Part shown: positions 14,370-18,190 of the stretch, one piece after another
How positions within the stretch are numbered: position 1 is the first letter of the stretch
How the letters are laid out: each line of letters opens with the position of its first letter
Assembly (NCBI GenBank): GCA_040758475.1
Contig: JBFLVN010000039.1
Span: 1 to 18,190, forward strand
Reading direction: 5' to 3'
DNA from: JBFLVN01 sp040758475
GTDB lineage: Bacteria > JAGRBM01
DNA: 18,190 bases
Position numbers and translations under genes: made by a program
Notes under the pieces: model-generated
Database searches by the model: none
What the model was told of the DNA's origin: nothing
Seen by the model: only the letters and a program-made list of their open reading frames with translations

Positions 14370-15596
14370 GTGCTCTGGCGCATTGCGTGGAGAAGTCTCT
14401 GGCGCCACCGGCGCCGGACGCTCATCACGGTCGTCTCGATCGCCCTTGGGATCACGGCCGTCGTTTTCTTCCTCTCCCTTGCCGAAGGGGTTTATGCCCA
14501 GCTCATTAATGACGCCGTGCGGATGCAGGGGGGCCACGTGGCCCTCGAGCATCCCGATTACCGCGACGCCCCGGCCGTGGACCTGCGCGTCCAAGGCGCG
14601 CCGCAGCTCGCCGCCAAGCTCGCGGTCCTTCCCGAGGTGGAGCGCACGAAGCTCCTCGTCCTGGGGCAGGGGATCGCCCGTTCGGGGACGGGGGCCGTGG
14701 GCGTGGCGATCCTGGGCGTCGAGCCCTCGGCCGAAAAACTCGATTCCCCCCTGGCCCGGAAGATCGTTGCCGGCCGGTACCTGGATGAGAAGGACGGCCC
14801 CTGGGTCGTCGTCGGGCGCCACCTGGCCGAGCGCCTCTCGGTGGCCGAAGGGAAGAAGATCGTCATCACGACGAACGACGCGAGCGGCGCCCTCGTGGAC
14901 GCCCTTTTCCGGGTGCGCGGGATTTTCGAGACGGGCTCGGAGGAAGTGGACGGCTACCTGGTCCAAGCGCCTCTTTCCCACGTCCAGTCGCTCTACGGCC
15001 TCTCGCCGGAAGAAGCGACCCAGGTCGCGGTGGTCCTGCGCGACCCCGACCAGCAGCAGGAAGTCTTTCCCAAAGTGGAAGCCCTTGTGGATTCGAAAGC
15101 CATCGCCGTGCGGGGCTGGCAGGAAGTTTTTCCGGACCTCGCCGCCTTTATCCGCCTGGACCGGGTGTCCGACCGGACGTTCGAGGGGCTCCTCCTCTGC
15201 ATTGTCCTCTTTACGATCTTCAACACGATCCTCATGTCCGTCCTGGACCGGGAGCGGGAGTTCGCCGTATTGCTCGCCATCGGGACGCCCCCCGGGAAAC
15301 TCCGGCTCCAGATCCTCATCGAGTCGCTCTACATCGGTTTGATCGGGTGTTCCCTTGGCGTTCTTTCGGGCGGGCTTCTGGCCCACACGGTGGAAGTGCG
15401 CGGGTGGGACGTTTCGAGCTTCTACCCCGAAGGCGTGACCATCTCGGGCCTCGCCATCTCGACCCGCGTCCACGCGCGGCTTACGGCCGGGATTCTCGTC
15501 TGGGTGGGCGGGCTCATCTTCCTGGCGACGCTCCTTCTTAGCGCCCTTCCCATGCGCCGGGCGGCGCGGGTCCGGGTGGCGGAGCTGCTCCGGTAG
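14370..15596 (+). CDS. LolC/LolE-like ABC transporter permease (second of a pair)
   Basis: 408 residues, starting at GTG 14370 just 3 nt after the previous stop. It has the same plan as its neighbour: WRIAWRSLWRHRRRT, TM1 about 17-40, a periplasmic domain (41-266), TM2 268-291, TM3 315-339, TM4 372-394, and the coupling motif LDREREFAVLLAIGTPPGKL (292-311). The C-terminus ends RRAARVRVAELLR, typical of this family. The two permeases are clearly homologous but well diverged, especially in the periplasmic domains, which fits a LolC/LolE-style asymmetric heterodimer. No additional domains are seen. The cargo cannot be read from the sequence. Confidence 0.9.
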   Translation: MLWRIAWRSLWRHRRRTLITVVSIALGITAVVFFLSLAEGVYAQLINDAVRMQGGHVALEHPDYRDAPAVDLRVQGAPQLAAKLAVLPEVERTKLLVLGQGIARSGTGAVGVAILGVEPSAEKLDSPLARKIVAGRYLDEKDGPWVVVGRHLAERLSVAEGKKIVITTNDASGALVDALFRVRGIFETGSEEVDGYLVQAPLSHVQSLYGLSPEEATQVAVVLRDPDQQQEVFPKVEALVDSKAIAVRGWQEVFPDLAAFIRLDRVSDRTFEGLLLCIVLFTIFNTILMSVLDREREFAVLLAIGTPPGKLRLQILIESLYIGLIGCSLGVLSGGLLAHTVEVRGWDVSSFYPEGVTISGLAISTRVHARLTAGILVWVGGLIFLATLLLSALPMRRAARVRVAELLR

Positions 15597-15606
15597 GAGA
15601 ACATTC

Positions 15607-16320
15607 ATGGACCCCATCGCTGAACTAAAAGGCGTCACCCGGGAGTACCGGCAGGGGGAAATCTCCGTGCACGCCCTCCGGGGGGTGGATTTGGTTCTCG
15701 GGCGCGGTGAATTCGCCGCCATGGCGGGGCCGTCGGGTTCGGGAAAAAGCACACTTTTAAACATCTTGGGGGGCCTCGATCGCGCAACGAGCGGAACGAT
15801 TCGGGTAGACGGAAAAGACCTTTCGGAACTCTCGAACGGGGAGCTAAGCCGCCTGCGCCGGGACCGGATCGGCTTTGTTTTTCAAAACTACAACCTGATC
15901 CCCGTGCTCACGGCCCTCGAAAACGCCGAGTACGTCCTCCTGCTCCGGGGCGTTCCAATCAAAGAACGGCGCGAGCGGGTCCGCGCGCTCTTGGAGCAGG
16001 TGGGCCTCGGGGGCCTTGAAAATCGCTTCCCCCGGGAACTTTCGGGCGGCCAGCAGCAGCGCGTCGCCATCGCCCGGGCCATCGTGGCCGAACCCGCCCT
16101 CGTCCTGGCCGACGAGCCCACGGCCAACGTGGATTCGAAAACCGGCGCCCAGCTTCTGGACCTCATGCACCATCTCCATCACGACAAGAAGATCACATTC
16201 CTTTTTTCGACCCACGACCGGAACGTCATGGTCCGCGCCGAGCGGCTTCTCATTCTCAAGGACGGGCAGATCGTGGCCGACGGGAAGCCCGCCGATGTGA
16301 TGAACCACAATTCCAAATGA
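15607..16320 (+). CDS. LolD/MacB-type ABC transporter ATPase
   Basis: 237 residues, full length for a LolD-like nucleotide-binding subunit. Walker A GPSGSGKST (41-49), Q-loop FVFQNYNLIPVLTALENAEY with Gln93, signature LSGGQQQR (145-152), Walker B LVLADE (165-170), D-loop ANVDSKTG, and switch His203 in STHD are all intact, so it should hydrolyse ATP. The NLIPVLTALENAE segment is typical of the MacB/LolD/FtsE subgroup. AGGAGA overlaps the end of the second permease gene and lies 7 nt before the ATG. The stop overlaps the next gene's start (ATGA). It should power the two preceding permeases from the cytoplasmic face. Confidence 0.93.
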   Translation: MDPIAELKGVTREYRQGEISVHALRGVDLVLGRGEFAAMAGPSGSGKSTLLNILGGLDRATSGTIRVDGKDLSELSNGELSRLRRDRIGFVFQNYNLIPVLTALENAEYVLLLRGVPIKERRERVRALLEQVGLGGLENRFPRELSGGQQQRVAIARAIVAEPALVLADEPTANVDSKTGAQLLDLMHHLHHDKKITFLFSTHDRNVMVRAERLLILKDGQIVADGKPADVMNHNSK

Positions 16321-17633
16321 TCTCCTCCAAATCCTTCGCCGCCCGCTCCGTTCTCTGGGCGTTCCTTCTTCCCTTCGCGCTTGCTTCGGGCGCTAGAGCG
16401 GAGGAGGAACAGAAGCCTTTCCGGCTCCGGGGAAATTTCCGGACGATCGGCGCCGCCGTTCAGAACTACGATTTTCCCCTCTTCTTCGGGGACGACGAAG
16501 CCGACGCCTTCTCCCAGAGCCTTCTTCGGGGAACGATTTTCGGCGAACCGTGGGAAGCGCTCTCGTACGAAGTCCACGGCGTTCAGAGCCTGGATGCCAC
16601 TTCCGCGTCGGGAAGTCCCCAGGCGCCTTTTGGCCTCACCAAGCAGGGCATTCGCTACCGGGCTTTGGATGCCAGTTGGGAGTGGCTGACCGAGCAGGAA
16701 GCACAGGCGGTCTTGTGGCTCGACCGGGCGAGCGTGAAAGTTTCGTTTCCCTTCGCGGACCTGACGCTGGGGCGTCAGGCGGTCACGTTCGGGGAAGCCT
16801 ATTTCTGGAATCCCCTCGATGTATTTCTCGCCTTCGATCCCCGGCAGTTCGACCGGGAGTACAAGCCCGGCGTGGATGCCGAGCGGCTCGACGTGCCGCT
16901 CGGGGATTTTTCCGGCGTAAACGTGATCGCCGCCGCGGGGCGGACGATTCTTCCGGACGGGACCTTTGAAGGAGGCGAGCAGGCGTTCGAAACGACCTGG
17001 TTCGGCTCCGCGGTTTTGGGAAGGATTTTCACGAACGTAAAAGGCTGGTCCCTTACCGCCCAGGGCGGGAAGGTCTATGGCGGCTACCAAGCCGGGGGCG
17101 GCGCGACGGGGGAAATCCAAGAGATCGAACTTCGCCTCGAAGCGGCCCATCTCTTCGCGGACGGCGGGCCCTTCTTTCCGGTGCCTGTTCCGCCGCCGAC
17201 GGAACGCCTTGTGGAAAGCGGCACGACCGTGGTGGCCGGCGTGGGCCGCCGCTTCGAGAACACGCTCCACCTCCAGGCGGAATACTTCTACAACGGCCTT
17301 GGGGATTCGGAGGATTTGGCGGCGTCGTTCGTCCGATTCCAGACGGGCGGCTCCCTCGACATGAGCCGCCACCTCCTCGCCCTGGCTGCGACCTACGAGA
17401 TCCTTCCCATTCTGACGGGCGAGGTGGCCCTCATCGTGGCGCCCGAAGACCCCTCCCTCCAGATTCAGCCGCGGCTTACCTGGTCGGCGGCCGACGAAAT
17501 CGAGGTTCTGGCCGGCGCCATCGTGAACGTGGGCGAGCGGCCCGAGCAGCCCGCCCCGGGCCTGATCGTCCCGCAAAGCGAGTTCGGGACTTTCCCCAAC
17601 TTCTACTATGCCGAGTTCAAAGTCTATTTCTAG
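16317..17633 (+). CDS. Outer-membrane beta-barrel protein, operon partner of the Lol-like transporter
   Basis: 438 residues. The signal peptide (hydrophobic 11-25, cleavage after ARA at 28) is followed by alternating amphipathic strands and a C-terminal strand ending FYYAEFKVYF. The terminal Phe is the usual BAM recognition signal. A segment around 150-200 (TLGRQAVTFGEAYFWNPLDV, then PGVDAERLDVPLG) resembles the GRQ-V-x-GE...NP-DV...PG-E motif of DUF1302-like barrels; this assignment is tentative. Its ATG overlaps the ATPase stop codon by four bases and has no ribosome binding site, which indicates translational coupling. A barrel so tightly tied to a LolA-like carrier and a LolCDE-like transporter may receive cargo at the outer membrane. 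The molecule it handles is unknown. Confidence 0.8.
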   Translation: MISSKSFAARSVLWAFLLPFALASGARAEEEQKPFRLRGNFRTIGAAVQNYDFPLFFGDDEADAFSQSLLRGTIFGEPWEALSYEVHGVQSLDATSASGSPQAPFGLTKQGIRYRALDASWEWLTEQEAQAVLWLDRASVKVSFPFADLTLGRQAVTFGEAYFWNPLDVFLAFDPRQFDREYKPGVDAERLDVPLGDFSGVNVIAAAGRTILPDGTFEGGEQAFETTWFGSAVLGRIFTNVKGWSLTAQGGKVYGGYQAGGGATGEIQEIELRLEAAHLFADGGPFFPVPVPPPTERLVESGTTVVAGVGRRFENTLHLQAEYFYNGLGDSEDLAASFVRFQTGGSLDMSRHLLALAATYEILPILTGEVALIVAPEDPSLQIQPRLTWSAADEIEVLAGAIVNVGERPEQPAPGLIVPQSEFGTFPNFYYAEFKVYF

Positions 17634-17645
17634 ATCGATCCAGAA
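17628..17645. repeat. Near-palindrome between convergent genes
   Basis: TTCT-A-GATCGATC-C-AGAA reads the same on both strands except for one mismatched pair. It overlaps the stop codon of the barrel gene and fills the 14-bp gap to the converging gene. It has no loop or U-run, so I do not call it a terminator. Confidence 0.35.
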
Positions 17646-17647
17646 CG

Positions 17648-18088
17648 CTACGCCGTGGCCTCTTCGAGGGGGACTTTCGCCCGGGCGGAGAGCATTTCGG
17701 CCCATTCGCGGGTCCGGGCGGGCACCTGGTAGCCGCCCCCGGCCTTGCAGAGGATGACGACTCGCCACTTTTTCCCGCGCGGTACGAGAATCACCTTGTC
17801 GATTTCTTCGAACTCCACTTCCCGCTCGATGGCGGCGGAGTCGAGCAGCAGGCTTTTTTCGTTCAGGACCACGGTCTTGACCAGGGTCGCAAGCCAGTAG
17901 AGGGAATAGGCCGATCCCCCAAGGCCCGCCAGCATGAAGGCGAAGAGAAACCATTTGCCGCCCTGGGCCGCGATCCCCGTCCAGCTCAAAAAGAACGCGC
18001 CCGAAAGGAGCGCCACGATGAAGCCCAAGATCCACAGGGCCTGGAGGTGGCCGGGGAGGGAAAAGCTGTGTCGCGGCAAGTCGCTCAT
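17648..18088 (-). CDS. Small two-helix membrane protein with PH-like C-terminal domain
   Basis: 146 residues. Two transmembrane helices (about 17-38 and 45-68) are followed by a mostly beta C-terminal part (72-140): VVLNEKSLLLD, EVEFEEIDKVILVPRGKKWRVVIL, GYQVPARTREWAEML. That order, a short membrane anchor and then a strand-rich domain with a closing helix, is typical of bacterial PH-like (YdbT/YcxB-type) membrane proteins, but no diagnostic motif is present and the family is not certain. The start ATG 18088 has no clear Shine-Dalgarno. A TATACC sequence ends 13 nt upstream, but with no obvious -35. The gene converges on the five-gene operon with only 14 bp between stops, so it is not part of it. 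Function unknown. Confidence 0.75.
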   Translation of the reverse strand: MSDLPRHSFSLPGHLQALWILGFIVALLSGAFFLSWTGIAAQGGKWFLFAFMLAGLGGSAYSLYWLATLVKTVVLNEKSLLLDSAAIEREVEFEEIDKVILVPRGKKWRVVILCKAGGGYQVPARTREWAEMLSARAKVPLEEATA

Positions 18089-18190
18089 GGCGGCGATGGT
18101 ATAGCGCGGCGTTTGGAAAGAAGGCAGGGCGTACCCATTTCATCCACCCGCCTCCGTCGAAAATGAAAGGCCATCTGGGTCATCTGGGCC

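Noticed and set aside
12219..15764. A 1181-codon open frame on the minus strand opposite the LolA-like and permease genes
   Set aside because: It is codon-aligned with all three plus-strand genes, so it stays open only because they avoid TTA, CTA and TCA codons. Its translation is low-complexity (Arg, His, Asp, Gly, Glu) with no domain, while the plus strand has clear families.
16179..18143. A 654-codon minus-strand open frame opposite the barrel gene
   Set aside because: It is codon-aligned with the barrel gene and is explained by the same codon bias. At its right end it overlaps the real small membrane gene in another frame.
18150..18190. Tandem CATCTGGGT/CATCTGGGC at the right edge
   Set aside because: Only two 9-bp copies at the window end; too short to interpret without the flanking sequence.

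Overview
This is an 18.2 kb GC-rich window that reads as ordinary bacterial chromosome from a diderm (Gram-negative-type) organism. The envelope genes point that way: a LolA-like periplasmic protein, LolC/E-type permeases, an outer-membrane beta-barrel ending in aromatic-x-Phe, and a lipoprotein signal peptide. Thrombospondin type-3 repeats, cadherin-like 'VLANDTD' repeats and right-handed beta-helices in one giant secreted protein are common in Myxococcota, other former Deltaproteobacteria and deep-branching environmental lineages. The sequence does not fix the lineage. I see no rRNA, tRNA, CRISPR array, transposase, integrase or phage gene.

Layout. (1) 3-149: the tail of a small membrane protein. 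(2) 150-332: a gene-free stretch with three perfect or near-perfect inverted repeats. (3) 333-1328 (+): a multi-pass membrane protein ending in one PAS domain, with no kinase or cyclase output domain. (4) 1378-10728 (-): one 3116-residue mosaic lipoprotein, about half the window. Its order is signal peptide, cadherin-like repeats, then Ig-like + TSP3 + beta-helix, the same set again, then a decayed Ig-like + TSP3 with no helix, then SbsA-type Ig-like domains and a C-terminal region. (5) 11036-11644 (+): an RDD membrane protein with an N-terminal zinc-binding cysteine cluster. (6) 11665-12204 (-): a VOC-fold (PhnB-like) protein with a lysine-rich tail and a good sigma70-type promoter. (7) 12363-17633 (+): a tight five-gene operon: LolA-like carrier, two LolC/E-like permeases, a LolD/MacB-type ATPase and an outer-membrane beta-barrel. 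(8) 17648-18088 (-): a small two-helix membrane protein with a PH-like tail. 18089-18190 holds no recognised gene.

How the genes work together. The five-gene operon is the clearest functional unit. It has a component for every layer: ATP-driven extraction at the inner membrane, a soluble lipid or lipoprotein carrier in the periplasm, and a barrel in the outer membrane. No LolB-like receptor lies beside it. That suggests a dedicated Lol-like or lipid-trafficking route rather than simple housekeeping LolCDE; the cargo is unknown. The giant lipoprotein is probably a calcium-stabilised, disulfide-rich surface or adhesion protein. Long antisense open frames over the operon and the giant gene are codon-aligned shadows caused by the near absence of TTA, CTA and TCA codons, and are not annotated as genes.
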